64,000 nucleotides of DNA from Paucibacter_B soli (GCF_037482845.1 NZ_JBBHJW010000009.1:1-64000); one strand, 5' to 3'; positions 6,368 to 14,877 are shown, numbered from the stretch's first letter. Translations and numbers: made by a program. Notes: generated by a model not told the origin, from the letters alone.

Positions 6368-7144
6368 TCAAGCTCCTCGAATCTGCACCCAACGACTTGC
6401 CAGCATGGACACATAGTCCCTCGCCTCGACGGCGCGCCCATAGAGCCCCAGGGCCCAGGCGTCATTGACTTCGCAGACCACGGTCTCTCCGGTGTCCAGC
6501 ACCCCGACATCGAGCCCATACGCCGCCGGCGCACCCTTCGAGTCCGACATCAGATCGACCGCCCGTCGCACCAGGTCCGCGTCTGGAGTCGGCGCCTCGT
6601 CCTCGCCGTCCTGGTCGTACCTGGCCGAGCCAAGGATGAGCCCGCCCTGGACGTAGACGCGCCACTCGCAAAGGAATCGGACCGGCTCGGCAACGTAGAC
6701 CATGGTCTCCGGCTTCAATCCGCGCGTGACTTCCAGTTGCTCGAGGTCGTGCTCACTGTAGGTCTCATCGGGTGCCGAAGGATCCCAAACGAAGCCAGTG
6801 AAGATCTTGGTCGTGACCGGCTTGATGAACTTGCGCCCCCGAACTCTGTCCAGCGGCATCACGTCCAGTTGGCGGCCTAGCAGTACATTGAGCTCGACTG
6901 GGTAGCTCATGGACTCGGGTTCATTGATCCCGGCAACCCGCATGGCCTCGCGCACGAACTCAACGGTGCCCACCGGCAGCGCGCCGGCGCGGAGCAGGCC
7001 CGCGTGCTCCACCAGCTGATGGATCTCCACGCGGTGTATGGGAATGTCGCGCATCAGCGCGACCTGGCCGACGGCGTTGTGCTCCGTAGCCATGGCCATG
7101 CCGGGCAACTGGGGTTGTCGAAGAATCGAAGACGGCAGAATCAT
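6368..7144 (-). CDS. R2K-clade ATP-grasp protein, 258 aa
   Basis: The segment FIKPVTTKIFTGFVWDP gives the ATP-grasp lysine strand. WRVYVQGGLILGSARY and GLDVGVLDTGETVVCEVND give the Arg/Glu/Asn metal- and ATP-binding strands seen in R2K (DUF4343-like) proteins. These are small stand-alone ATP-grasp enzymes found in phages and bacteria that probably ligate or phosphorylate an amino acid or peptide; the substrate is unknown. Start at 7144, just beyond the right end of IS element B, whose GGGAGG supplies the nearest purine-rich sequence. The native ribosome site may have been displaced by the insertion. Confidence 0.7.
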   Translation of the reverse strand: MILPSSILRQPQLPGMAMATEHNAVGQVALMRDIPIHRVEIHQLVEHAGLLRAGALPVGTVEFVREAMRVAGINEPESMSYPVELNVLLGRQLDVMPLDRVRGRKFIKPVTTKIFTGFVWDPSAPDETYSEHDLEQLEVTRGLKPETMVYVAEPVRFLCEWRVYVQGGLILGSARYDQDGEDEAPTPDADLVRRAVDLMSDSKGAPAAYGLDVGVLDTGETVVCEVNDAWALGLYGRAVEARDYVSMLASRWVQIRGA

Positions 7145-7156
7145 GATCGGGTCCAA

Positions 7157-7330
7157 TGAACCTCCCGCCACTAAGCGCGTAGCGCTGTAGTGGGGGTTTC
7201 CTGGCTCGCGCCGGGAACTTCCTGCTTCGTCGACATGAGCCTCGGGCGCCTTGGCGCTCGAGGGCTTACCGGTGTCTCCACAGGCGTAGCTTCGGACCGT
7301 TCCGGCCCTAGGATTTCGGAGACTGCGGTC
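7157..7330 (-). ncRNA. Predicted omega/reRNA scaffold of element B
   Basis: By position (tnpB 3' end to right end) and the terminal hairpin before GGTTCA. The guide would be read into the ATP-grasp gene leader. The 5' limit is arbitrary. Confidence 0.35.
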
Positions 7331-8694
7331 GAAGGTTGGCGCCGCAGGCTGCCAACCTTCTTTTTCTCCCGCAGGGTGTAGCTTCCCGAGACCACGGCCT
7401 CGACCCCGCGGCGCGCGATGACGCGCGCTGCGTTGGTGTCGGCGTTCTCGGCATGCCCGCAACGCTGGCAGACGAACCGGCTCTGGCAAATGTGCGCTGG
7501 TCGGTTGTCCGCATGAGTGTGGCCGCAGGCCGAGCACTCTTGCGAGCTATGGTGTGGCGGCACCTCGATGCAGAGCTTGCCTGCGGCGAGGGCCTTGTAC
7601 TTCGTGAAGAGCTTCGTCTCGCCCCAGCTGCTCGCCAGGATGGAGCGGTTGAGGCCGCGCTTCTGCGCGACTTTCTTCCCTGGCGCGTCCACCGTGCCGG
7701 CGGCCGAGCGGGTCATGTTCTTGACCTGCAGCGCTTCGAAGACGAATAGCAGACTCGGGCCGTCAACCAGCGCGCGGCTGGTCTGGTGCGCGAAGTCCGT
7801 GCGGACGTCGGCTGCATAGAGCCCGGCGCGCGCCGCGCGCTGGCTCGCCTTGCGCCGGTTCCTCGAACCCTTGACGCGACGAGCGGCCCGGCGCTGCCAG
7901 CGCTTGCGCTGCTGCTCCTTCTTGGCCAGGCGCCGCTTCTGGATGTCGAGCAGCTCGAAGGCCCGGGGCGGTGCAGCGCCTGCGGCGACGGTCGCCATCA
8001 GCGGTACAGCCACACCGCGGTCCAGGCCAACGGTCTTGGCCGCAAGCTCGGCCGCGGTGAAGCTGCGCAGATGATCGAGCGTCTCTTGCTCGGTTGGAGT
8101 GACAACGCCATGGCCAGCCTCGTTGCTGAACGAGACATGCCACCGCCCGGCGTTGACCGACACATGGATGGACGCCGGTGGCGTCCATCCTGGCTTGTGG
8201 CCAGCGATGTGGTCCTTGAAGGGCAACTCGCCGCAGGGAAATTTCTTCGTGCCGATGAGCAGCCTCCAGGCGGTGACGACGCCATCGGCGTCGTGCTTGG
8301 CCGGCACGAACTCGAACAACTCGGAGGTGAGCCACGCCGACTGCTCGCCGTGGCGCGAGGTGATGGTCGGCCGGCGCGCCAGGCCTTTGAAGAAGCGCTG
8401 GTACGCCTGGTAGAAGCGCACCGCGCCGTTGCGCAGCACATGCGAAGGCACTTCGCGCAGCCAGGCGGTATTGGCGTCTTCGCATCCGCCACCATCGCCG
8501 ATAAGGTGCGAGTACGCCTGGTCCACCGGCGCGTGCTGCCCAGCGAAGGCGGCGAAGCGCCGCTGGAACGCTCGGTAGTAGCGGTCCTCCCGAACCTTGG
8601 CGTTCTTGATGAAGCGTTGGCAGCCAATCCAGCGCGCGAGCACACCGGCGACTTGGTCGTCGGGGTAGGCGCGGAAGCGGTAGCCGGTGCTCAT
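7171..8694 (-). CDS. tnpB: TnpB, RNA-guided nuclease of element B, 507 aa
   Basis: Intact catalytic set: RuvC-I Asp225 (VGLDRGV), RuvC-II Glu320 (FVFEALQVKNM), zinc ribbon CSACGH ... CQRCGH, and RuvC-III Asp419 (NADTNAARVI). Longer than typical (about 400-450) because of an extended N-terminal region and a 70-residue Arg/Pro/Ser-rich C-terminal extension after the RuvC fold. That extension overlaps the likely guide-RNA region and may be simple read-through. It diverges from tnpA. Nuclease activity is inferred from conserved residues. Confidence 0.88.
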   Translation of the reverse strand: MSTGYRFRAYPDDQVAGVLARWIGCQRFIKNAKVREDRYYRAFQRRFAAFAGQHAPVDQAYSHLIGDGGGCEDANTAWLREVPSHVLRNGAVRFYQAYQRFFKGLARRPTITSRHGEQSAWLTSELFEFVPAKHDADGVVTAWRLLIGTKKFPCGELPFKDHIAGHKPGWTPPASIHVSVNAGRWHVSFSNEAGHGVVTPTEQETLDHLRSFTAAELAAKTVGLDRGVAVPLMATVAAGAAPPRAFELLDIQKRRLAKKEQQRKRWQRRAARRVKGSRNRRKASQRAARAGLYAADVRTDFAHQTSRALVDGPSLLFVFEALQVKNMTRSAAGTVDAPGKKVAQKRGLNRSILASSWGETKLFTKYKALAAGKLCIEVPPHHSSQECSACGHTHADNRPAHICQSRFVCQRCGHAENADTNAARVIARRGVEAVVSGSYTLREKKKVGSLRRQPSTAVSEILGPERSEATPVETPVSPRAPRRPRLMSTKQEVPGASQETPTTALRA

Positions 8695-8731
8695 GTTGCT
8701 GGTGTATTAGCTATAATATATGCTAGGCCGC

Positions 8732-9265
8732 ATGAATCAGCAACCGCATCGCTCCTCTTCTCACGCTGTATTCCAGATTAGGCTGCACATTGTTTTGGTG
8801 ACCAAGTACCGGCGCAAGACTCTCTCGCCTGAGTTGATCGACTACCTGCGCCAGGCCTTCGGCGAGGTGCTCGCCGATTGGCGCTGCGAGTTGCTGGAGT
8901 TCGGTGGCGAAGCCGACCAAGCGCATCTGCTGGCCGACATCCATCCGGCGCTGAACATCTCGACGCTCATCAACAACCTGAAGACAGCTTCAGCGCGCCG
9001 GTGCGGCGCTCGCTTTCGCGAGCACCTGGCCGGCTTCTACAAGAAGCTGGCCTTCTGGCACCGGGCCTACTTTGCCTCCAGAGTGGGCGGCGTCACGCTC
9101 GATGTGGTGAAGCAGTACGTCAGAACCAGGGGACGACGGACAAGCCAGGCCGTAGACCCAAGTCCGTGGAGGCTCTCGCAGGGCGCGAGAGCCTCGCCCG
9201 CCAGACCCCTCCTGGCGATTCGGCTCACGCCTTGGGGCAACCCTCCGGGCTGCCAGCTCGCCTAG
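8732..9265 (+). CDS. tnpA: TnpA-like Y1 transposase of element B with altered HUH motif, 177 aa
   Basis: IS200/IS605 Y1 family: HIVLVTKYRRKTLSPEL near the N-terminus, LLEFGGEAD, and a C-terminal candidate nucleophile Tyr in VVKQYVRTRG. The metal-binding HUH motif, DHVHLL in element C, is DQAHLL here: the first His is Gln, so catalysis may be lost. The frame continues about 45 residues past the normal end through the IS end (RRTSQAVDPSPW...), which suggests loss of the native stop. Start chosen at ATG 8732 rather than 8720 because the family begins just before this point. Confidence 0.8.
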   Translation: MNQQPHRSSSHAVFQIRLHIVLVTKYRRKTLSPELIDYLRQAFGEVLADWRCELLEFGGEADQAHLLADIHPALNISTLINNLKTASARRCGARFREHLAGFYKKLAFWHRAYFASRVGGVTLDVVKQYVRTRGRRTSQAVDPSPWRLSQGARASPARPLLAIRLTPWGNPPGCQLA

Positions 9266-9923
9266 GAAGGGGAATGCGCGGACGCCGCGTGGCCTGGCCA
9301 ACCGGCGCCCGAAGGTCTTTCTCTTGGGCGCCGTTGCGCAAGGTCTGCAGCAGGATGGCTGTATTCAGGGCGTCGTCAGAACCACTGTGCTGGCGCCCCT
9401 GGAAGTCCAAGCCGAGCTCCTTCAAGGCGGTCTTGAGTCCAACGCCGTCGCTAGATCCCTTGGGGCGCTGCCCACCGGAGACCTCATAGACCATCGATGT
9501 CAAGAGTCGCTTGATGTCGAAATGAGGCAGGCCCTCGAATGGGTTTTCAACGCCGGCACCGACGCATTGCTTGTGGAGTAGGTTCTGGTCCTGCCCCCAC
9601 GACACCCATGCCTGAGCACCAAAGTCCGTCGCCAGGGCCTGGATCAGCGGGGCTCGTTGCTCAAAGATCGGCAACCCTTCCAGCTCGTGCGGGTAGATGC
9701 CCGTCAAGTGGGTGCAGAACTTGTTCACCTCGGATCGGGTCGGCCTCACCTTGATGGAGATCGCCCGCGCGCGATCAATCTCCTCGCCCCGGATCCACTG
9801 GTAGGCGCCGACCTCGATGATGTCCGAGGTTCCAGGTGTCACCCCGGGCCCGCAGGTGTTCTCGAAGTCGATCACCAGCAGGCGCTCCAGGGAGAGCACG
9901 TCGTATCGCTGCGGGGTTCGCAT
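9225..9923 (-). CDS. DEDDh-type 3'-5' exonuclease, 232 aa
   Basis: ExoI-III-like motif VIDFEN with Asp19 and Glu21, ExoII-like SWGQDQNLL, and a C-terminal HSGSDDALNTA with the His and Asp of the DEDDh class. The arrangement resembles ERI1/KapD-like exonucleases acting on RNA or short DNA. The last 15-20 residues (RIPLPRRAGSPEGCPKA) run into the end of IS element B, so the original C-terminus may have been replaced. It is followed by the R2K ATP-grasp gene beyond the IS and preceded by the 188-aa gene in the same orientation. Confidence 0.78.
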   Translation of the reverse strand: MRTPQRYDVLSLERLLVIDFENTCGPGVTPGTSDIIEVGAYQWIRGEEIDRARAISIKVRPTRSEVNKFCTHLTGIYPHELEGLPIFEQRAPLIQALATDFGAQAWVSWGQDQNLLHKQCVGAGVENPFEGLPHFDIKRLLTSMVYEVSGGQRPKGSSDGVGLKTALKELGLDFQGRQHSGSDDALNTAILLQTLRNGAQEKDLRAPVGQATRRPRIPLPRRAGSPEGCPKA

Positions 9924-9932
9924 GGCTCCCTC

Positions 9933-10499
9933 TCAGGCGGAAGGGACGCGGCGCTTATCGCGCGCGGTGGCCTGGCTCGCGCCGGCGATTGCCCGGCGCA
10001 TCCGATCCACCATCTCTTGTGCGGCTGTGAACTTCTCCACATCCTGTGCCATCAGGCAGCGAAGCACCTGGGCGTCGAGGAAGTTGTTGCGCTGGTCATC
10101 ACTCAGGTGATCCCATCCAGCGCCATAGCGTGTCTTGGCTTCAGCAAGGATGGTCTGGGCGCGGCTTTGATCCCAGGCCGACACCTTCGCTGGCGAAACT
10201 GGCTCACTCACATGAACAGCGTTTCCGACGTGCGTGCCGTTGGCAGCATCGAGCGCGTAAACCTCCGAGATCCGAGCGCTTTCGATGGACTCGCAAACGA
10301 CAGTGAAGTTCACCACGAAGCTTGCCGCGTCAGCGCCATCCCCATCTTGATCTGGCGTGCAGAACACCTTGCGAGTGATCTCCCTTCCGGGGGTCATGCC
10401 CTCCCAGCCATTGCTGGCCTCCACCTCGACTCCCGGGCCGAAGTTGTCGGCGGCAAAGGCCATGTCGGCCTGCTTGGTTCGGATTGTGTGGAGGTTCAA
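9933..10499 (-). CDS. Unknown protein, 188 aa
   Basis: First gene of the leftward operon, preceded by the box at 10531-10557, with the exonuclease gene 9 bases downstream. The N-terminal half is predicted beta-rich (FVVNFTVVCESIESARISEV). The C-terminal half is helical with SDDQRNNFLDAQVLRCLMAQ and a basic end (ARDKRRVPSA). It has no signal peptide or recognised catalytic motif. Pairing with an exonuclease hints at nucleic-acid metabolism (inference). Confidence 0.65.
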   Translation of the reverse strand: MNLHTIRTKQADMAFAADNFGPGVEVEASNGWEGMTPGREITRKVFCTPDQDGDGADAASFVVNFTVVCESIESARISEVYALDAANGTHVGNAVHVSEPVSPAKVSAWDQSRAQTILAEAKTRYGAGWDHLSDDQRNNFLDAQVLRCLMAQDVEKFTAAQEMVDRMRRAIAGASQATARDKRRVPSA

Positions 10500-10530
10500 T
10501 CGAGTTCCTTGGTTCTATCGCTTGGGCCTA

Positions 10531-10557
10531 AATATCACACGAGCTTGGCAATGCCAA
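10531..10557 (-). promoter_or_regulatory. Promoter-like box TTGGCA-15-GATATT
   Basis: A one-base variant of the window's recurrent box, reading into the 188-aa gene and exonuclease. Confidence 0.5.
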
Positions 10558-10581
10558 GGGAGGTCGCAGGCTCCCGTTTTG

Positions 10582-10604
10582 GCAAGCTGGCACAGGAGAG
10601 TGGG
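10582..10604 (+). repeat. GCAAGCTGGCAGAGGAG-type motif, copy 1
   Basis: GCAAGCTGGCACAGGAGAG followed by TGGG, in the divergent intergenic region upstream of nrdJ. The same motif recurs near 13759, 27007, 36546, 54215 and 56553. Confidence 0.45.
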
Positions 10605-10680
10605 TGGGGTTTGGGTGTGTTCCTTGGTGAGAAATTCTCTCTATTTCATGGCTTTGTGTGTGGCTAAGTGCCCGTTACCA

Positions 10681-10707
10681 TTGAACATTTAGTGTGTATA
10701 TGATATC
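10681..10707 (+). promoter_or_regulatory. Promoter-like box TTGAAC-15-GATATC for nrdJ
   Basis: It stands 60 bp before the nrdJ start and includes GTATATGATATCTT. It leaves a 5' leader of about 55 bases. Confidence 0.6.
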
Positions 10708-10767
10708 TTATCAGCAATGCAGAGATGCAGTCATCACCTTCAAAGCCTCACCCGAAAGACCTGAATC

Positions 10768-13287
10768 ATGAACGCTCCCATTGCCCATTCCGTCCTGGCC
10801 GCAGCTGCTATGGAACCCCAGCAAGTCAGTGTTGACGTGTTGCAGGAAAAGTACGCCAAGGGTGATGAGGTTGGCTTTCAGCCGATTTACGCCCGGGTGG
10901 CAAAGGCATTGGCCGCTGTCGAGGTTGAAAGCAAGCGCGAAGCTGTGGAGATCGAGTTTCTGGCTGCCCTCAACGCCGGTTTCGTTCCCGCAGGTCGCAT
11001 CATGTCCGCAGCTGGCACCGAGCTGGAAGCCACTCTGATGAACTGCTTTGTGCAGCCCGTTGGTGACTCCATCGGCAAGCCCGACAAGGATGGCTATCCT
11101 GGCATCTACACTGCCCTCAAAGAGGCAGCTGAGACCATGCGTCGCGGCGGTGGTGTTGGCTACGACTTCTCGCGCATTCGTCCGAAGGGTTCCTGGGTGG
11201 GCTCGACTCACTCGAGTGCCTCGGGTCCGGTGAGCTACATGCACGTCTTTGACCGTAGCTGCGAAACCGTCGAGTCTGCCGGTGCCCGTCGAGGCGCTCA
11301 GATGGGCGTCCTGCGTTGCGATCACCCCGATATCGAAGAGTTCATCCACGCCAAGGACAAGGGCGCCCTGAAGAACTTCAACGTGTCCATCGGCGTGACC
11401 GATGCCTTCATGGAGGCTGTCGAGGCCGGCGCTGATGTGGACCTGGTGCATTCGGCAGCCCCTGGTGAGCCGCAGAAGGCCGCTGGCGCCTATCAGCGCG
11501 AAGATGGCAAGTGGGTCTATCGCAAGGTCGCCGCCCTGGATCTGTGGAACCAGATCATGCAGGCCACCTACGATCATGCAGAGCCTGGCATCCTCTACAT
11601 CGACCGCATGAACTCGGAGAACAACCTCTGGTACTGCGAAGTCATCGAGGCAACCAACCCCTGTGCCGAAGAGCCCCTGCCTCCCTATGGCTGCTGCGAT
11701 CTGGGCTCCATCAACCTGACCCGTTTCGTTCTCGATGCCTTCACTCCGAATGCCCGCATGGACATGGCCGGCATTGCTGCGCTGAGCAAGACCGCCATTC
11801 GCATGCTCGACAACGTGCTGTCCGCCACCTACTGGCCGCTGCCTCAGCAGAAGAAAGAATCCGACAGCAAGCGTCGCGTCGGTCTGGGCTACCTGGGCCT
11901 GGGTGATGCGCTCGTGATGCTGGGCCTGCGCTACGACAGCGAAGAAGGCCGTGCCATGGCCGCTGAGATCACCCGCGTGATGCGTGATGCCGCCTACATG
12001 GCATCGGTCGATCTCGCCGAGGAGAAGGGTTCGTTCCCTCTGCTTGACGCTGAGAAGTTCTTGCAAGGTGGCTTTGCCAGCCGCTTGCCTGACTTCATCA
12101 AGGACGCAATCCGCACCCGTGGTCTGCGCAACAGCCACCTGTTGGCCATCGCCCCCACTGGCACGATCACTCTGGCCTTCGCTGACAACTCCAGCAACGG
12201 CATCGAACCGGCCTTCTCCTGGACCTACACCCGCAAGAAGCGCATGGTCGACGGCAGCTTCCAGGACTACGAAGTGGCTGACCACGCCTGGCGCCTGTAT
12301 CGCCACCTCGGCCACGACATGACCAAGCTGCCGGAGCAGTTTGTGACGGCATTGGATATGTCGGCCGACAACCACATGAAGATGCTGGAGGCTGTGCAAC
12401 CCTTCCTGGATACCTCGATCAGCAAGACCGTGAACGTCCCCGCTGACTACCCCTACGAGGACTTCAAGAACCTGTACATGGATGGCTGGAAGGCCAACCT
12501 GAAGGGCCTGGCCACCTACCGTCCCAACTCCGTGATCGGCTCGGTTCTGTCGGTCACCTCGGCTGCTCCTGCACCTGCCCCTGTGGCTCCCGTGCTGGCT
12601 GACGTTGATCCGATGCGTGTGGCGTTGGAGAACCGCGCTGAAGGCGATCTCGAGGCCGTTTCGAAGCGCGTCAACTACTACACCAGGGAAGGCAAGCAGT
12701 CGGTATTCCTCATCATCAGCTTCGCCCAGGTCGACGGCGTCGTGAACGGCAAGCCGGTGAAGATCGAGCGTCCCGTCGAGTTCTTCCTGCCCTCGAACCA
12801 GATCGGCCAGGGCCAGCAATGGGCCGCCTCGCACATGATGCAGCTGTCGCTGTCGGCCCGCTACGGCGTTCCGATTGTGAAGGCCCTGAAGAACATGGCC
12901 AAGATCACCTGGGAAAACGGCTCAATCATGTACGGCACCGTCGACAAGGCTGATGGCAGCAAGGGTGGCCTGTTCCATGGTTCCGAAGTGGCCGTCATCG
13001 GTCACGCAATCAAGGAAGTGCTGATCGATCGTGGCTTCCTGGACGCCAACGGCAAGCAGAACTCTGTCGAAGTGCTGGCCGCAAACCTGGCCAAGCGCCA
13101 AGGCTGCTTCCGGGCCTCTGCCGTCGACGCTGCTCCCGCGGCCACTGAGGCCGTTCGCACCGGTGTCGAAGCGATGTTCCCGGCTGGCACTGGCAAGAAG
13201 TGCAATGACTGCGGCGCTAGCGACGTCCATGACATCAACGGCTGCACCAAGTGCCTGAATTGCGGCACCGTTGGCGCCTGCGGTTGA
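10768..13287 (+). CDS. nrdJ: Adenosylcobalamin-dependent (class II) ribonucleotide reductase, 839 aa
   Basis: Converts ribonucleotides to deoxyribonucleotides with a thiyl radical generated from coenzyme B12, independently of oxygen and without an NrdB subunit. Visible features: Cys93 in LMNCFVQ (redox-active pair member), the substrate and allosteric core RRGGGVGYDFSRIRPKGSWV, the finger loop NPCAEEPLPPYGCCD with candidate radical Cys299 and Glu301, and a C-terminal zinc-finger-like tail with CNDCG, CTKCLNCG and a final CG pair. No split or intein is seen. It has its own promoter box and a strong terminator. A B12-dependent reductase outside the core genome would supply dNTPs to this replicon under any oxygen state (inference). 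Confidence 0.93.
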   Translation: MNAPIAHSVLAAAAMEPQQVSVDVLQEKYAKGDEVGFQPIYARVAKALAAVEVESKREAVEIEFLAALNAGFVPAGRIMSAAGTELEATLMNCFVQPVGDSIGKPDKDGYPGIYTALKEAAETMRRGGGVGYDFSRIRPKGSWVGSTHSSASGPVSYMHVFDRSCETVESAGARRGAQMGVLRCDHPDIEEFIHAKDKGALKNFNVSIGVTDAFMEAVEAGADVDLVHSAAPGEPQKAAGAYQREDGKWVYRKVAALDLWNQIMQATYDHAEPGILYIDRMNSENNLWYCEVIEATNPCAEEPLPPYGCCDLGSINLTRFVLDAFTPNARMDMAGIAALSKTAIRMLDNVLSATYWPLPQQKKESDSKRRVGLGYLGLGDALVMLGLRYDSEEGRAMAAEITRVMRDAAYMASVDLAEEKGSFPLLDAEKFLQGGFASRLPDFIKDAIRTRGLRNSHLLAIAPTGTITLAFADNSSNGIEPAFSWTYTRKKRMVDGSFQDYEVADHAWRLYRHLGHDMTKLPEQFVTALDMSADNHMKMLEAVQPFLDTSISKTVNVPADYPYEDFKNLYMDGWKANLKGLATYRPNSVIGSVLSVTSAAPAPAPVAPVLADVDPMRVALENRAEGDLEAVSKRVNYYTREGKQSVFLIISFAQVDGVVNGKPVKIERPVEFFLPSNQIGQGQQWAASHMMQLSLSARYGVPIVKALKNMAKITWENGSIMYGTVDKADGSKGGLFHGSEVAVIGHAIKEVLIDRGFLDANGKQNSVEVLAANLAKRQGCFRASAVDAAPAATEAVRTGVEAMFPAGTGKKCNDCGASDVHDINGCTKCLNCGTVGACG

Positions 13288-13326
13288 GCTTGCGGCCCTG
13301 GGACTGCTCAGGGTCTATCTGAACAG

Positions 13327-13353
13327 AAAGCCGCCTAGTGCGGCTTTTTTGTT
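13327..13353 (+). terminator. Rho-independent terminator of nrdJ
   Basis: AAGCCGC-CTAGT-GCGGCTT followed by TTTTTT, 40 bases after the nrdJ stop. Confidence 0.85.
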
Positions 13354-13374
13354 TCCTAGGAAACGGACACACGA

Positions 13375-13758
13375 ATGCGCAAAGAGCCCCGCCCAATGAC
13401 GGCCCAATCTATGCGGCTGGCGACACAGATGTCGGCAGCTCGAGTGTTGGATCTGCTGAAGCTGGCAAAGAAATTGCAGGACGATCCTCAGCAATGCAAT
13501 CGTCTGGCGGAGCAGCAATGCAAGGCCTGTTTCTATTTCGTCGGGTTGGCCGGGCAGGCCTTCGCGGTTCAGCCTTGCATGTGCTGCGGCGTGGACCAGC
13601 AGTACAGCAGCACAAAAACGTCTGCCATGTGCGTTCCTTGCGCGAAGTCCGGGGGACTTTGTCGACACTGTGGCGGGGACTTGGGCCTGGACACGACGCG
13701 GGGAATCTGGCCTTCGGCCTATCGTGGCGACGAAGGGACCAACAATCCCAGGCCATGA
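13375..13758 (+). CDS. Cys-rich (zinc-binding) protein, 127 aa
   Basis: Ten Cys residues are arranged in CxxC pairs: CKACFYF, then PCMCCGVDQQ, CVPCAKSGG and LCRHCGGDL, over about residues 48-102. This points to two or three zinc knuckles. The N-terminal 45 residues are helical. There is no signal peptide. An alternative start is Met8 (13396). It follows the nrdJ terminator, so it must have its own promoter, or it is reached by read-through. The fold resembles small phage and plasmid zinc proteins, but the function is unknown. Confidence 0.65.
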   Translation: MRKEPRPMTAQSMRLATQMSAARVLDLLKLAKKLQDDPQQCNRLAEQQCKACFYFVGLAGQAFAVQPCMCCGVDQQYSSTKTSAMCVPCAKSGGLCRHCGGDLGLDTTRGIWPSAYRGDEGTNNPRP

Positions 13759-13778
13759 CCCCTCCTCTGCCAGCTTGC
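13759..13778 (-). repeat. GCAAGCTGGCAGAGGAG motif, copy 2
   Basis: Exact GCAAGCTGGCAGAGGAG followed by GGG, on the minus strand in the gap after the Cys-rich gene. Confidence 0.5.
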
Positions 13779-13809
13779 AAAAAATGAACTCATCACGCCC
13801 AGGCTTGCC

Positions 13810-13835
13810 TTGCGCTTGCAACAGGAAGTGCTATT
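13810..13835 (+). promoter_or_regulatory. Promoter-like box TTGCGC-14-GCTATT
   Basis: Weaker member of the recurrent box (compare GCTATC at 24902), 50 bp ahead of the NUDIX gene. Confidence 0.4.
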
Positions 13836-13884
13836 TCAAGTGCATCATCCGTCGCCATCCAAACCATCGAACCACCTTTGCTTT

Positions 13885-14553
13885 ATGACCACCCTTTCCA
13901 CCCCGATCCAAGTCGCTCTCTGCGTTCGCAGTGAGGACACTCCTTTCGCTTCGGCTGTCGCTTGCTCGCTGCTGCCGATCCCTGCAGGCTTCTTCGATCT
14001 CCCGACTTCACTGCGCGGTCGCAAGGTCAATGAGTGCTGCGAGAACGACCCCAGCTGGAAGCAGCTGCTTCCGTATGTCGTTGCGTTGGATGACTCCGGA
14101 GACATCTTTGCCTATACCCGCGGCAAGGCCGGCGCCGAGGGCCGCTTGCATGGCAACATCAGCATCGGCTTGGGTGGCCACGTGGATCTGCCGCCGGAGG
14201 CTGGCCAGCCCCTGGAGTCCCACCTGGTTGCCGAGGCCAACCGTGAACTCGACGAGGAGGCTTGCCTTCCTCCTGCCCATCTGAAGTTCGAGGGTCTGAT
14301 CTGCGATCCAACCAATGAAGTCGGCCAGGTCCACATCGGCCTGCTGTCCATCCGCCAGGTCAGCGCCTCCGAGAAGGAGGCAATGATGGCTGAAGCCGGT
14401 GTCGTCGAGAAGGGTATGTTCGTGACCCTGGACTACCTGCTGCAGCCCGATGTTTTCGAGCGCCTTGAGAACTGGTCCAAATGCGCCGTTTTGCACATCG
14501 CGCAGATGCGCGGCGCAGCGCCGGTTTCGCAGAAGGACCCCGTCGCAGCCTGA
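13885..14553 (+). CDS. NUDIX-fold hydrolase-like protein, 222 aa
   Basis: The NUDIX box region is recognisable: GLGGHVDLPPEAG, then about 10 residues later Arg120-Glu121-Leu-Asp-Glu124-Glu125 (ANRELDEEACL). This matches GX5EX7REUXEEXGU except for spacing changes and Ala in place of the final Gly. NUDIX enzymes cleave nucleoside diphosphates linked to another moiety; the substrate here is unknown. The frame is open upstream, but ATG 13885 is the first start after the promoter-like box. It is followed by a terminator and forms a single-gene unit. Catalysis is probable but not certain because the box is atypical. Confidence 0.7.
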   Translation: MTTLSTPIQVALCVRSEDTPFASAVACSLLPIPAGFFDLPTSLRGRKVNECCENDPSWKQLLPYVVALDDSGDIFAYTRGKAGAEGRLHGNISIGLGGHVDLPPEAGQPLESHLVAEANRELDEEACLPPAHLKFEGLICDPTNEVGQVHIGLLSIRQVSASEKEAMMAEAGVVEKGMFVTLDYLLQPDVFERLENWSKCAVLHIAQMRGAAPVSQKDPVAA

Positions 14554-14574
14554 GACCGCTCTGCGGGTGGCGCC

Positions 14575-14602
14575 AAGCCCGGCCGCGCGCCGGGCTTTTC
14601 TT
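14575..14602 (+). terminator. Rho-independent terminator after the NUDIX gene
   Basis: AAGCCCGG-CCGCG-CGCCGGGCTT followed by TTCTTC. Confidence 0.75.
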
Positions 14603-14631
14603 CGCTCCATATCCAGCACAGGAGGACTGCT

Positions 14632-14877
14632 ATGAATCCAGCAACAGAGGTCTATGGACTGCCGAGCGCCTTCCAACTCGCAAACCTGGCTTCTCAGAAG
14701 CCGCGCGTGCTAAATGGCGCGGTGAGCGTCAAGCGCTATCGCATCACGGTCGAGGAGATCGAGGAGCCCAAAGAAGTGCTGGCCGGCCGCCTGCGCGCCC
14801 TGCTGCAGTCGAAGCTGCACATGGACTCTCAGGCGGCGATCCGCCGCTATGCCGAACAGTTCGACATTCCCCTGTGA
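14632..14877 (+). CDS. Small unknown protein, 81 aa
   Basis: Strong ribosome site ACAGGAGGACTGCT before the ATG. A predicted beta strand (GAVSVKRYRITVEEIEEPKE) is followed by a helix (RLRALLQSKLHMDSQAAIRR). There is no Cys, signal or membrane segment. It stands between a terminator and the next promoter-like box, so it is a single-gene unit. Family unknown. Confidence 0.6.
   Translation: MNPATEVYGLPSAFQLANLASQKPRVLNGAVSVKRYRITVEEIEEPKEVLAGRLRALLQSKLHMDSQAAIRRYAEQFDIPL

Larger units (their letters stand above)
7157..9270. mobile_element. IS200/IS605-type element B (tnpB and tnpA, divergent)
   Basis: tnpB reads left and tnpA right from a shared 37-bp intergenic region containing TATAAT. The tnpB-side end has the hairpin CACTACAGCGC..GCGCTTAGTG and terminates GGGAGGTTCA at 7157, matching elements C and D. 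The tnpA-side end is less certain. It includes a GAGGCTCTCGC..GCGAGAGCCTC hairpin near 9165-9195 and probably stops near 9270. It sits between the exonuclease and ATP-grasp genes. Confidence 0.65.

Noticed and set aside
10711..12834. 707-codon open frame on the minus strand
   Set aside because: It lies exactly antisense to nrdJ and is a high-GC shadow; no ribosome site, and the composition mirrors the plus-strand codons.
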